Shown here: in pieces, positions 24,490 to 35,705 of the stretch
How positions within the stretch are numbered: position 1 is the stretch's first letter
Layout: each line of letters begins with the position of its first letter
NCBI RefSeq assembly: GCF_008831285.2
Contig: NC_045143.1
Location: 21,890,302 to 21,954,301 of the forward strand
Origin: Nymphaea colorata
Lineage: Eukaryota; Streptophyta; Magnoliopsida; Nymphaeales; Nymphaeaceae
Reading direction: 5' to 3'
Length of the DNA: 64,000 nucleotides
Translations under genes and position numbers: made by a program
Notes under the pieces: generated by a model
The model's input: the letters and a program-made list of their open reading frames with translations, nothing else
Told to the model about the DNA's origin: nothing
The model's database searches: none

Positions 24490-26218
24490 CATTGTTGTAT
24501 CATGTTCCAAATGCATGCTATGGATTTGTATACCTCAAATTAGGCATCGAAACCATGCATTTTCCATGTTAGCACACAAGAACACTGTCAGATGCATTGT
24601 ATCTAATACGTGAACAAACCGCATTCAGTGACAGGATTGTACGTAGCAGAGATAATTAAATAAGAAGGAATGAATATATGCATGTGATGGACATGAGTCC
24701 CATGCTAACATGAGTCAACATATATACATGTCAAGCACTTAACCATTCTTCTTGCTAGCATATTAATTCAGTAATGAATTGAATGATGCATGCTTGCATC
24801 CCTTCATCAAGGGAAACAACCAAGAAATGATAAACCAAATGGCAGACAATCACACTTCTATCATGTGGGTGTCATGTAGCTATTAGTCATGCAACAGAGA
24901 TCACAAATATACACGTATAAAATACAAGAATGCATCCTACTTTCGGCCATATATATATCACATTAATATATGCTGCTGAAAAAGAAAAGGTGTTGTACCC
25001 CTAATGATCCCATAATTTAGACGAAAAAACTAAGGAGGTCGATCCCTACAAAAAAAGAGAAAAGAGGAAAAAGAAAAAAAAACTCTTCCTAAAATGTGCC
25101 AGCCACTAATGCCACAAATGCACTACCTAAAAGTCCCAAGTTAATCGATGTTAATTTATTGCTAAATAAAATTTACATAAATAAAAAATGAAAAATACAA
25201 ATTTACCTCAAGCAAAATTTGACATTTATCCTACCTAAAACCCTCACTCCCTGGCATCTAACCTAAAATATAGGACTAGCTAATTCCTATGTATGGATGG
25301 AACTACCCCAAGCAATTATCCGAACGCCTAAGCAACCAGGAGGAGGACGACTCCTCCAATGGCTAAATGCTAACATGACTCCTAATTACTAAATATAATC
25401 AGCCAATTTAACACTATACATAAAAAAGTTGTTTGGCGGAAAATATAGTTGGTTGGTCTAAGAATTGTGCTGACAACATGTCATCAGTTCAATTTTTATG
25501 GATGCTGTTCTTTTTATTGAAAACTGTGACATACATGACACTCGAGTTGAACAGGTATGAACGGGTGTTTTCAGCTCAAGCAAACTACCAATACTATACA
25601 TAATCACAATGCCTAACTAAAACTGAGGGGCTTGTTGAGGCTGTTTGTGAGAAGGGAAAAAAAAAAGAAAGAAAAAAAACCTTTTCCCCACTCTCTAGAG
25701 TCCAAGGATGCTTTGGCGCCTAGGTAATTCTACGGCACATTATTTATGTCGAGTGTTGCGCATGCCATCGTTTATATTCTTGAAGAGTAGCACCAACATG
25801 AATTAAACTGAGAAAGATCCATCAGTGCGCCCCTCGGCACAACTGGTTCGGTGAGAGTTTGAAGGCAATACATACTAACAATTCTTCTAGGAAATTATAA
25901 ACTAACAGTTTCTTCCAATTGGCAGGCGAAAAAACTCATGAGGGTTCTAGTCATGGGGCTGAAGCTTTCGATAAGGTGAAACATGGTCGATTCTTTGGCA
26001 GAAGGTTAACACCAGAGGGACTTCACTTGATTTGCTGGTTGGTGTTGGGGGCCCCAACATACAATGGTACAACCTGCTTTCACAAGAAGGATGGAGGACA
26101 TTAGTGCCTTCCTCATGCTTGTTAGTGATGGAGAGTTATGATTTGACCACAATCTTTGTTCCCCTGTTCTACATAGAAAGTGGCATAAAGCCATAGACAG
26201 CTCTTGCTTATTATCAAT
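24490..26218. other. Intergenic; possible SINE-like remnant inside
   Basis: No gene recognised. Weak Pol III-like words occur at about 25447-25500 (an A-box-like TAGTTGGTTGG followed by AGTTCAATTTT) and at 25828-25850, but neither has a cloverleaf or a tail. Short ORFs near 25919-26104 lack a known domain. Confidence 0.3.
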
Positions 26219-26226
26219 CTCTCACC

Positions 26227-26422
26227 CAGTGGCGGAGTTAGCAATTTTTTATATGGGGGTCTGAATTAAAGTTTCTAAATTTTGACAGGGGCTAAAATAT
26301 CATTTTTTAAAATTTTGTATATAGGACAAGTAAAATTTTCTAAAATTTAAGTGTAAATTTAAAAAAAAAAATGTTTGAGATGGGGCGAGGGCCCATGCGG
26401 GCCCCCCTTGGTTCCGCTTCTG
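26227..26422 (+). mobile_element. hAT-type MITE, full length, about 196 bp
   Basis: Termini are CAGTGGCGGAG and GGTTCCGCTTCTG. Target duplication is CTCTCACC (26219-26226) against CTCTCACG (26423-26430). The interior has the blocks TGAATTAAAGTTTCTAAATT, ATCATTTTTTAAAATTTT and GGGCCCATGCGGGCCCC. This is one of the best copies for deriving a consensus. Confidence 0.8.
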
Positions 26423-26845
26423 CTCTCACGCATAATATATATATCTAATTTTTTCCTTTATTTTGCCCACATTTAACAGTGTTTAATTTAAAGAAAAAGC
26501 TCACCTTCTAGAACATTCACTTAAAAACTCGTACACTGGGTGCTTTGTCCAAATGGGAGAAATTTGTAGATCTCCAAGAACACACCTCTTGGAGGATCGG
26601 CCTCCTTCATTATTGCAAAGGAAAGAAAGAATCAAGAGTAGCAAAGAATAAAAGCTATATACAATGGAATCTGCAAATGATTGATTCATATCAGATCAGC
26701 AAGCAACATTCCCCTACCCTCCAGGTCTCCTTTCAAACATCGGATCCAATCCTGTTTGTTGGTTACTGATCACCACAAACTTTAATTGCTTTGTCTTGAA
26801 TCTCTCCATGACAAAGTCCATCACTTCAAGCTCTAGATCATAAAC

Positions 26846-27819
26846 TAGGGGTGAACAACGAGTCGAGCTTGACTCATTAAAGCTTGAATCGTGAATGAGT
26901 TCGAGTAGAGTCATTTGCTTAACAAGTCAAGCTCGAGTTCATGAGTCGTCTCGTTCAAATAATCGAGTTGAGTTCGAGCTTAACACGTAACTGTCAAATC
27001 GAGCTCGTGCCTTGATCGAGTTTGTCGAGCCTTGATCAAGTCTATATATTCAAACGAGTTTACGGGTTTGTCGAACCTTAATCGAGCAGAGCTCGAGTTC
27101 AACACGTAACAATGAAAATCAATTCTATTCAAATGAGTTCATCGAGCCTTAATCGAGTCGAGCTCAACACGTAACGATGAATATCAATTCTATTCAAAAG
27201 AGTATGCCAATTCTTAATCGAGTCGAGCTCAACACGTAACGATGAATATCAATTCTATTCAAAAGAGTATGCCAATTCTTAATCGAGTCGAGCTCGAGCT
27301 ACTCGAGCTTGACTCATTAAAGCTTGAATCGTGAATGAGTTCGGGTCGAGTCATTTGCTTAACAAGTCAAGCTCGAGTTCATGAGTCGTCTCGTTCAAAT
27401 AATCGAGTTGAGTTCGAGCTTAACACGTAACTGTCAAATCGAGCTCGTGCCTTGATCGAGTTTGTCGAGCCTTGATCAAGTCTATATATTCAAACGAGTT
27501 TACGAGTTTGTCGAATCTTAATCGAGCAGAGCTCGAGTTCAACACGTAACAATGAAAATCAATTCTATTCAAATGAGTTCATCGAGCCTTAATCGAGTCG
27601 AGCTCAACACGTAACGATGAATATCAATTCTATTCAAAAGAGTATGTCGATTCTTAATCGAGTCGACCTCAAGCTCAACATGTAACTGCCGAGTCGATCC
27701 CTAGCTGCTTTCATCAAGCTATTCTTGAGCTCGAGCCGAGTAGAGTTCGTGATTTCATTAGTCAAGCCAAGCTCAAGCTGACTGAACTTGTGCTCTACTC
27801 AGCTCGTGTTGACCCCTAT
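26846..27819. mobile_element. hAT-like non-autonomous element with internal tandem duplication
   Basis: The left end TAGGGGTGAACAACGAGTCG and the right end GCTCGTGTTGACCCCTA are imperfect inverted repeats. Flanks TCATAAAC (26838-26845) and GCATAAAC (27820-27827) match at seven of eight if the right terminus carries one extra base. The interior consists of GAGCTCGAG-type words with strong self-complementarity and has no coding sequence. Confidence 0.55.
26861..27680 (+). repeat. Nearly identical 440-bp tandem duplication
   Basis: Copy 1 (26861-27300) and copy 2 (27301 to about 27680, incomplete at its end) start with the same CGAGCTTGACTCATTAAAGC and differ at only a handful of positions over about 370 bases. 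Inside copy 1 a roughly 62-bp sub-unit (CAACACGTAACGATGAATAT...) is itself repeated, and copy 2 carries it once before diverging. Confidence 0.9.
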
Positions 27820-28558
27820 GCATAAACTCCTGAATCAAAAAATCGCAAACTTGAAACTTGGCTACCAGCATGAACGATTTCATGCCTACCACAATGCCAT
27901 TACCTTTCCTATCTCTCTTAGAAATGATCTGAACACAAAGCTCCACCTCACCCGATAACTCCATCCAATGCCCCGATATATACAACTCAGTTTTCACCCA
28001 GACCTTACAGGCTGTTAACTCTGCTTCCTTGCTATATCGGACAACAAGAAACATTTCAGAGCATGTCTTCTATGCTTTCCTCACCACTCCTTCCACACTG
28101 CCTTTAACCATACAATGTTTCCTGTATTTTTCCACAGCCACCGAATGACACCATGGACGGATACGTGCCAACCCATATCCAACCACCTCGCTCTAAATTT
28201 ACAGGAAAACTAAAATTTAAGTGCACTTACAACATCCACATGAGAGCTTCTCCTTCACTTGAACTTACTTGGCAATGGGGAAAAACTGTGAATAGAAAAT
28301 TCCTCACAACGTTACCACAGATAGCATCTGCTCGCCAGATGGATGCCCCCTCTCTTCCACCCCTTCTCTTTCACCTATCTTGAGTCGGCAACGTTTCTTC
28401 CACGGCCACATGCACAATCATATACATTTTCTACAACTTTCAATAGCATTTCTCCATCTCTTTTTCCTAGACCTTCACAGTTGCAACTGATTTAGCCAAC
28501 TTCCCATCCAACAAAAGCTCGTCATCGTCGTTACTTAACAAAGGCTTATCGATTCAGT

Positions 28559-28753
28559 CAGGTGTAGAGACAGAAATTTTTCATGAGGAAGGCCGAATTA
28601 AAGTTTCTAAATTTTGATTGGGGCCGAAATACCATTTTGTCGAAGTTTTAAATAAAACAGTGAAATTTTCTAAAATTTACATGCACTTTTTTTTTTTTAA
28701 AATTTGAGGTAGGACCAAGGGCTTATGCGGGCGCCCCTTTGGCTCCGCCCCTG
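28559..28753 (+). mobile_element. hAT-type MITE, full length, about 195 bp
   Basis: It starts CAGGTGTAGAGACAG and ends TTGGCTCCGCCCCTG. Flanks are GATTCAGT (28551-28558) and GATTCTGT (28754-28761). It shares the interior blocks AAGGCCGAATTAAAGTTTC and GGGGCCGAAATACCATTTT with the copies at 18107 and 26227. Confidence 0.8.
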
Positions 28754-29272
28754 GATTCTGTGCATCTCAGCATCATGCACTTAAATTCTGTATAATAATG
28801 AGATCTGAATTGCAATGAAAGACATCTGCATGGGACAAGCTATCACAATTTGTTCTAAAATGAGATATATGTACATTGGACAAACCAAAAAATATAGGGG
28901 ATGCACCAACAGCTAAACCCGTAACTTATGAACATGGACACCAATAAGTCAAGAGAAAAATAAAACTAGACCAATTCATCTCAATTCATATAGATGATCT
29001 ACAATTCCATGGTTCAAATTCATTTTACTAATTAATCTAGGAATCTCTTCCTTCAGCACTATTAACGAGTTTGTGTTGTTTCTTACGTGATGCCACCTGT
29101 TAGGGTAGCTCCTAACTCCTCCAAGCAGTTTCTTAATGCGTCTGGACCACCCTTCATTTTTGAAGCCACCTTGAAAAAGCCGTCAAAGTTCTCTTTTTGC
29201 TGGGGCCCCAATCAAGCGTGAGCTCAGTCTCATCACTTCCTCCCTACACTAATAGGGAATATATTTTCCACT

Positions 29273-29438
29273 CAGTGGCTGAGCCAAGACACAAGGCCTT
29301 TTTTAAATTTACATGTAAATTTTAGAAAATTTTACTTATTCTATATAAAAATATTGAAAAATGATATTTCGGCCCTAGTCAAAATTTAGAAACTTTAATT
29401 CGGCCCCTTTCATAAAAAAATTTCTAGCTTCACCCTTG
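29273..29438 (-). mobile_element. hAT-type MITE, reverse orientation, about 166 bp
   Basis: It starts CAGTGGCTGAGCCAAG and ends TTCTAGCTTCACCCTTG. Flanks are TTTCCACT (29265-29272) and ATTCCACT (29439-29446). The interior reads as the reverse complement of the family. It lies just beside the 3' side of a minus-strand LINE fragment. Confidence 0.75.
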
Positions 29439-29589
29439 ATTCCACTGGCTAGGCTCATTGCCATTCTCGAGGGCAGCTGAGACTACATGGATCCCTTTTC
29501 GCTTGATGTCCATAACGTAAAGTTGTGACATAAAATCGGTGTCAATTGGGTCCTATCTACAAATTAGGCCAGTTCTAAGCCATATACAC

Positions 29590-30240
29590 CATCTCCTTCT
29601 CCTACTGGTCCCATTTCATGTGCCAGAAATGCATGTTTACAAGATTTCCATATAACATAGAACAAAATTTCAGATAGGCGATTTGGTGACATACAACCAT
29701 GGATAATATTGTTCTTCGTCCATCAAGCCTTCCAACAGACAATGTGGGAAGCAGCTTTCTAGCAGCTAGTTAGCCACTTCTGGTTGAAAGCAACTCTGTG
29801 CCATGTTTGAAGTTCATTGTGCGCTTCCATCTATGGGATCTTATTTCTTCTAAATAGGATCATAATTCTTTTCCAAACCTCCAGAGTAATTCTTTACCGA
29901 AAAAGCAGGTGCATATTGTTTTCTTCATTCCTCTTACATAGCCAGCCATCTACTAGCAATTTGGAAGCCCATTCTTTGGCATCTGTTAAGGGTGAGGAGC
30001 TTGCTACTATATGCTAGATAGTTAAACCAGTTTGCACGTGCATGCACTTTTCCTGACCAGATTTGCTTCCTCCAAGATTCGCAATTGCTAATTCTCCTTG
30101 TTGCTCTGTAGATTTCACCAGCTTTAAGAGTACATACCTCTCTAATTTTCAACATTAGGTAGTCATTAGCATTAGAAAAAGAGGTGTTGAGAAGAGTCCT
30201 AACACAATCCAAATCGCATCTCATGAAAGTTAAAAACTAT
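29590..30240 (-). mobile_element. LINE (L1-type) 3'-end fragment with zf-RVT region
   Basis: Minus-strand translation contains, in order, a stretch with SWRKQIWSGKVHARANWFNY, then LTLNRCQRMGFQIASRWLAM, then CKRNEENNMHLLF, then ITLEVWKRI, and after a shift CWKAWWTKNN. This is the pattern of the reverse-transcriptase zinc-binding (zf-RVT) end of plant LINE ORF2. Stops and frame changes interrupt it and no reverse transcriptase core is visible upstream, so it is a dead 5'-truncated copy. Confidence 0.6.
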
Positions 30241-30595
30241 TAACTTGATGTTCATGTTTCTTTCTTAACTCATAGTTGGATCTCATGATCCCATAGCTGA
30301 CAGAGAAGACGGAGGAAGAGGTCTGTTTCTTGCACAAGACTCCTGCTGCTCCTAAAAGATTAATAATCTTTTTGTCCTTTTTACAATAAATTGAGGATCA
30401 TCCATCCTTCTCTTGGCATATGAGTTCAGACTTGAGAGCAGCACACCACCCACCAAGTGACGACCAAGACTCTTTGGATCGGACAGCGGCCCGATCCGAT
30501 CTCGCACACATTGTGGGATCCAAGTTGTCGAAAGAATCAAAACAGTCTTGGATCCACACAGTGCCCGGTATAAAAATACATAGTTGGTGGCTCAG

Positions 30596-30753
30596 CAGTG
30601 GCGGAGATATGATTTTTTGGTTGAAGGGCACTTGAATCACAAGTCTACTTTTGATGTGGCCATATGAGTATGATTATGAGCGCTTCCAATGAAATTTTTC
30701 ACGGGTGGTATGGGCAGTGACCCACACCAGCTTCTATGTATCTCCAACCTTTC
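30596..30753 (+). mobile_element. hAT-like MITE of the CAGTGGCGGAGATA family
   Basis: It starts CAGTGGCGGAGATATG and ends near TATGTATCTCCAACC, an imperfect inverted repeat of the start. It is homologous, in opposite orientation, to the element at 14604. No clear 8-bp target duplication. Confidence 0.5.
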
Positions 30754-31832
30754 TCATGCCATCAGTTTCATGGATTGGATCGCGCTAAGTTAAATTTGGT
30801 GGTCCAAATGTAGTCTAGTGCCTGGTTGTGGGTATGAAAAACACCTGGTCCATGTCTTATTCGGGCTCCAAAACTGCCGACTTTACTAGAAGTACTCAAG
30901 TTGAACACGAATCAGGTATGACATCTTAAACTATATCGAAACCAAATAATTAAAGACTGAGCTCTATAAGTCTGATAGTATACTTAACCGCCACCTCTCT
31001 CTTATATACCAAACCTAAAACCTATCGGATCCAGTTAGGGGTGGTGACCGGCTCAAGCTGAACGCTACTGGCTTTGCTTGTGATTGACTCGCTCGCAGTA
31101 AATAGTTCAATAAACATTTCTTGGCATGAACATCGAATTAGGTAGTTTGTCTTCCCAGTAACTTCGTTAGGTTTTCTCTTCTTATACTATCATAAAGTTC
31201 CCCACTAATACTTTTGACAAGCTCAATGCCTTGGCATCTATCAACCCAGAATTTGACTACACCTCCATCACTTTCTTTCCATTGGATATAGTTTTAATAA
31301 GATTCCACCTTTTACCCAAACATTTTCACTAGTAAGAACCCTTCTAGCGTAGTTGGCAAACCTGGCTATCCGACTCAGGAATTGCCCGAGTTGGATCGGT
31401 ACCGTTCCTTTACTGGGTCACCGGTTAGGACCCAAGCGATCTACACCCAGACTTGGCTGACTTGGCCAAGTCAGGCACAAGTTGAGTGTTGATGATATAA
31501 AACTAAATTAATGATACAAATTGATTTTGATCCCATTTTTTTTCTTGAATCGGTATAGAAAGACCAACAAAAGGGAGGAACAGGCTGAATTGGTTGCTTT
31601 TACTGTTGCTCTTATATATGTATATATATAATCATTTGGAGGTTTTTTCTCACTTACACATTACCAACCACCGCCAAAGTAACCACCACCACCACTTGAC
31701 AGTGGGTCGCTGCTGTCCAACCCGACAGTAATTTTTCCCCAACTTTTTCACCATCCACTAACTCACCTCTACACCTTAGAGAAAAGGAAAAAACTTTCAT
31801 TCCATTTGTAATGGCTGTTTATATCTTTGTAG
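30754..31832. other. Intergenic, nothing recognised
   Basis: No ORF or element recognised. A short TA-rich tract is near 31613-31632 and a short ACC-type run near 31675-31700. Confidence 0.4.
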
Positions 31833-32417
31833 GGTCTGTAAGGATTCTGGAGTAGGTGAAGGATGTCTTGCAGAATACCTGCTAGCAACCTTGAACACAA
31901 GAGGAGTGCCAATCCATTGAAAAGCAAAGGCCATCTTACAATGTTTTGATGAAATCAACGTACTCATAGGAAAAAGACGATGTTCAAGGCGAGTGAGGTC
32001 AGAATCTTGGTTTCTATTTCAAGCATCTGCAAACTTTAGTTTTTCAATTTGCAGAAAATTAAATGATTTATTGTTTTTTTTTTCCACCTTTATACCAATA
32101 AGAGTTTTCTAAGTGCTGAATCACTTCGAACAAACATCAAATTGTCCTACTAAGTTGTTTTGGTGTAGGACCTGGTGAGCAACATCCAGAGAGCATTGTA
32201 TACAACATATAGTGAATTTGAAGGTGATTTGACATGCGAGGATGACTTAGAATGCTTAATTGAGGATTAGTTAATTTCCTTGCAAAAAGCAATGAACATC
32301 CCTCAAAAGGTAGGAGATGAAGCTCATTGCATGGTCTTCAAGAAGTTATTGGCCTTATTTAGGCTTGGAAAACTCGTGGAATTCATCCTTGACATTGTTA
32401 TAGATGTCGCTAAATAG
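31833..32417 (+). pseudogene. Decayed two-exon gene fragment, family not recognised
   Basis: Exon-like part 1 (31833 to about 31990) follows a TTTGTAG acceptor. It reads VCKDSGVGEGCLAEYLLATL then NTRGVPIH, a TGA, then KAKAILQCFDEINVLIGKRR. Part 2 (32169-32417) follows TTGGTGTAG and reads DLVSNIQRALYTTYSEFEGD then LTCEDDLECLIED, a TAG, then LISLQKAMNIPQKVGDEAHC and VFKKLLALFRLGKLVEFILD. The acidic/hydrophobic heptad-like composition, the acceptors and the consistent frame argue for true former exons. Two in-frame stops argue that it is dead. A retained intron-like spacer means it is not a processed copy. I cannot name the protein. Confidence 0.5.
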
Positions 32418-33395
32418 ATCTCTTAACCCTTCTCTCTACATATGGTTCTTTTTCATCTTAATAGAGGTAAAATTCGTTACAGTTTGATTATTATCTTGAA
32501 TGTGAAGCTTTTTGATTTGCCTGAATTGATGCATCAAAAGCTTGTCCTTTAGACAGCATATTCCATTCAATTGTGTCCTACAACTTTTGAGTTGGAAAAG
32601 AAAGCAAGAAAGGCACAATACTTCATTCTCAATTTCACTTTTTTTTTAAAAAAAAAAAATAGATCTAACCCCATGAATAAGAACATTTTCATGGGGATAA
32701 TACAAAATAGATAATCATTTAACTATAGTTTCACTCCTGCAAGAAGCATACTTCTGCTTTCCTGCTTTGTCATGATTGATGCTGAGACTGCAATGTTAGT
32801 GTTACCCTTAATCATGGTCAGCACCGTAGCTATAGCTTTGTATGACCCGGCCCCTTCATCTTGGAACTTTGAATGCCTCGCAAACACACCAGGCAAGTTG
32901 ATTATGAAGAAGGAAAGAGAAATTTTTGACAAGCTGGTGGTTAATTTAATTCCTTGATCTCAAGAAAGGTAAGTAAATTACCATGATTGAAGGCCAAGGA
33001 GAATGTCGCACAAGATATGACATGCCAGAGACAACAAAATTCACACAGATGAAGAACGATGCTAAAGAAATGCCAATCTCAAACTTTATTCTCACAAAAC
33101 AAAACACTGATTTAGATGTCAAATACCACATGTAGGGAAAAATGTACGGCGGGTTGGACATTAGCAAGTCACTATTCAGCAATGGCGGTACTTACTTCCA
33201 TCTCCACGAAACATAGGTGGGTGGGAGAGAGAGAGAGAGAGCCGATAAAATGGGAATATATAACAAAATTTGGGGACAAGAGGTCCCCTAGGTACATCCG
33301 CAAAAGACAAACCGCAAAAACAGAATTAGGAAGAGGAAATATACAATACAATGCACAGAAAAAATAAGAGAGAGAGGGAAGGCAGCGCGGCACAG
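32418..33395. other. Mostly unassigned sequence
   Basis: A plus-strand stretch at 32772-32957 and the opposite strand at 32723-32932 both read open for about 60-70 codons. Neither has a motif I recognise. It may be a further piece of the decayed gene upstream. Confidence 0.3.
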
Positions 33396-33545
33396 TCACC
33401 TAGTCGCAGACGGACAACAGCGCTTCAACCGAATAGCAAAGTGGACATCCCCTTGCACAAGCCGAGCCACAGAATCTGGCGAAGAGAAGGTGTCACTGAA
33501 GACTCTGTTATTGCGCTCCTCCCAAATGCGCCACCAAGCTGAAAG
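33396..33545 (-). mobile_element. LINE ORF2 extreme 3' fragment
   Basis: Minus-strand translation AWWRIWEERNNRVFSDTFSS followed by DSVARLVQGDVHFAIRLKRC is the characteristic tail after the zf-RVT domain of plant L1 elements (compare the WxxWxERNNRxF signature). It is cut off on its upstream side by a GA-rich run at 33545-33562. Confidence 0.6.
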
Positions 33546-33592
33546 AAAGAGAGAGAGAGAGAAATAAATAAAGTCCACGGTTAGAAAGATGG

Positions 33593-34063
33593 AGACGGGG
33601 ACGAAGAGAGAGAAAGAGACTTGGCATGTGAGATCAGCTACAACCTCCATCTCGTCCCACGGTCGCTGGGTGGAGACTGGTCGGAGGCCCTCAGAGCTAA
33701 AATCATCCGACCAGTGGTGGTTTCTATAGGCAGGTGAAAAAGGGGAGACGGGGAGCTCTCCTGAGAGAGAAGAGGGTGAGAGAGGGTCGAAGTACGCTTC
33801 AATGCCCGATTTTTGCATTTAAAAAGACTTGATGTCAGCTGTTCGATGAAGCTAGATTGAATGACTGAGATCAGCTGTCTCCACGACCTTTCCACCTTTC
33901 AGTGTCTCCACCTTTCCACCCGCTGGTAGAAACCACCGCCGGTCAGACGACCGTAGCTCTGAGGGCCTCCGACTGGTCTCTACCTGGTGACCATGGGTCG
34001 AGACGGAGGCTGTAGCTGATCTCTTCGGCCGGGTCTCTTTTCTCTCTCTATCCCCGTCCACCC
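33593..34063. repeat. Imperfect inverted repeat, arms about 130 bp
   Basis: The left arm 33593-33724 and right arm 33932-34063 are reverse complements with scattered mismatches. Matching words include GAGATCAGCTAC against GTAGCTGATCTC, and GAGGCCCTCAGAGCTA against TAGCTCTGAGGGCCTC. The spacer (33725-33931) holds one copy of a second repeat described separately. Confidence 0.75.
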
Positions 34064-34186
34064 CTTTGCCGACCGCAAAGGGAGACAGGGAGAACTCGAG
34101 AGAGAGAAGATCGTGAGAGGGTCTCAGTCGGGCCTCCATCGCCTGATTTTTGTTCATTTAAAATGACTTGAACTCAGCCATTCGCT
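33741..34186 (+). repeat. Imperfect direct repeat of about 105 bp
   Basis: Copies at 33741-33846 and 34080-34186 both run GGGAGAC.GGGAG, then a GAGAGAGAAGA run, then CCTGATTTTTG or CCCGATTTTTG, then AAAGACTTGATGTCAGC or AAATGACTTGAACTCAGC. The order around them is inverted for the neighbouring arm but direct for this unit. Confidence 0.7.
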
Positions 34187-34299
34187 GGGGCATGTTCGAA
34201 TATATATATATATATATAAAACTTCTGGACATAGTTGATGGATAAGATGCAGGCCGTTTGATTCATTTTTAGCAGATGATCTGAAATTGAAATTAAAGA

Positions 34300-34550
34300 A
34301 AAAGAAAAAAGTTTCACAGCTACAGGCCCTACCGGGGACTCCTCTCTCCCCGGCCCCTCATGCTTTCTTTCCACTCTCTCTCTCCTCCGCCCACACTCAC
34401 CCTTCTCTCCCGCCTGCTAACCCCTTTCCCACAGTTCCTCCTCCCATCCACTCTATCTCCCTGCAAAGCATCAGAGACGGCAGTGACCAGGATACTAGTG
34501 AGAAACATAATGTCGGCAGTGAATTATTTACCGGCACTTGCAATTTTTAG
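34300..34550. other. Pyrimidine-rich tract at the insertion point of the copia element
   Basis: CT-rich, GC-richer sequence resembling a plant promoter or leader; the same character resumes after the retrotransposon at 39264-39360. TTTAG at 34546-34550 is the left target-site copy. No start codon or conserved coding sequence was recognised, so any disrupted gene is hypothetical. Confidence 0.4.
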
Positions 34551-34776
34551 TGTTGGACGTTTCAAATCTGTACAAATTAAGAGATCACATAATATTAGGA
34601 ATCATTGTAAGGATAACTTTATTTTTCGTAAGCTGTTGTATTTGCATTTGCGTGAAGTCAGGGATATAGACGTTACTGGTTTTTGTCGTCCAACATTTTA
34701 AAGCCTTGTATTGTTCATAGAAAAGTAAAGAAATCATATTGCTTTCTTCTCTGTTTTCTCTTATTGCACATTATCA
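34551..34776 (+). repeat. 5' LTR of the copia element
   Basis: Begins TGTTGGACGTTTC and ends ATTATCA, directly followed by the primer-binding site. It includes a duplicated TTTGCATTTGCG that is single in the 3' LTR. Confidence 0.9.
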
Positions 34777-34789
34777 TGGTATCAGAGCC
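34777..34789 (+). other. Primer-binding site
   Basis: TGGTATCAGAGCC, complementary to the 3' end of plant initiator methionine tRNA, the usual primer for copia elements. It abuts the 5' LTR without spacer. Confidence 0.9.
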
Positions 34790-34811
34790 AAAGGGACTCT
34801 AAAGTTCAACC

Positions 34812-35620
34812 ATGGCAGAATCTCGTGGAGCAACAGCTCAATGTCATCCACTTAAGATGATAGCCCATATCACCTCCATCATTTTGATAATCCTGGTACG
34901 TGTCTTATTCCCCAATAACTCACTCGAGATAATTATGAAACATAGAAAAAGGGCCATGACCACGACTCTTTTAGCCAAGAATAAGATGGGTTTTGTCGAT
35001 GGTTCTATACCGAAACCCATAGCTCCTCGTTCTCTTGTTGTTTCTTGGAAAAGATCCAATAACATGGTACTTTCTTGGCTGCTTAATTCTCTTCACAAGT
35101 TCTTGACATCAACAGTAGTTTATGCTAAAAACACTGCGAATGTTTGGAAAGAATTAAATGCAAGGTTTTCCCAATAAAATGCTCCATGTTTATGTCAGAT
35201 CCAATAACAAATTATTAACTGCAAGCAGGGACAATCTTCAATTAGCACATACTATACTAAAATCAAGAGCCTTCGAGATGAATATGATTCGCTAGTCACC
35301 TTTCCCACCTGTGAATGTGGAGCTGTGAGAAAAGTGCATGATATCCAAGAACATGACAAACTGATTCAGTTCTTAATGGGGCTAAATGAAAGCTATGGAT
35401 CAATCCATAGACAAATTTTGCTTATGGATCCCATTCCTAACACATCCAAAGCTTATGCCCTATTGATCCAAGAAGAATGCAACATGAGCTTCATGTCCCC
35501 TTTCAATCTAATGGCATTCTGTAAATAGACAAGACTATGACAACAACAATAAATTTAAAGGCTGAACCAGACTCAGTGTGAACATTGTGGACGACTTGGG
35601 CACATCAAAGCCTGCTGCTA
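34812..35620 (+). pseudogene. gag: copia gag region, broken
   Basis: The ATG at 34812 starts a copia-type capsid N-terminus (through IPKPIAPRSLVVSWKRSNNM and VLSWLLNSLHK). The frame is lost at 35177 after NVWKELNARFSQ. The second half resumes at 35325 (KLIQFLMGLNESYGSIHRQI). A complete nucleocapsid zinc knuckle of CX2CX4HX4C type (CEHCGRLGHIKACC) lies at 35577-35618. Stops and a frameshift separate these parts. Confidence 0.85.
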
Positions 35621-35705
35621 CCACCTCCATGGTTTTCCCAAGAAGGGCACTTTTAGTAGCCAACGTCAGCAGCGTCAAGTAAATTCTCATTCTACTGATG
35701 ATGCA

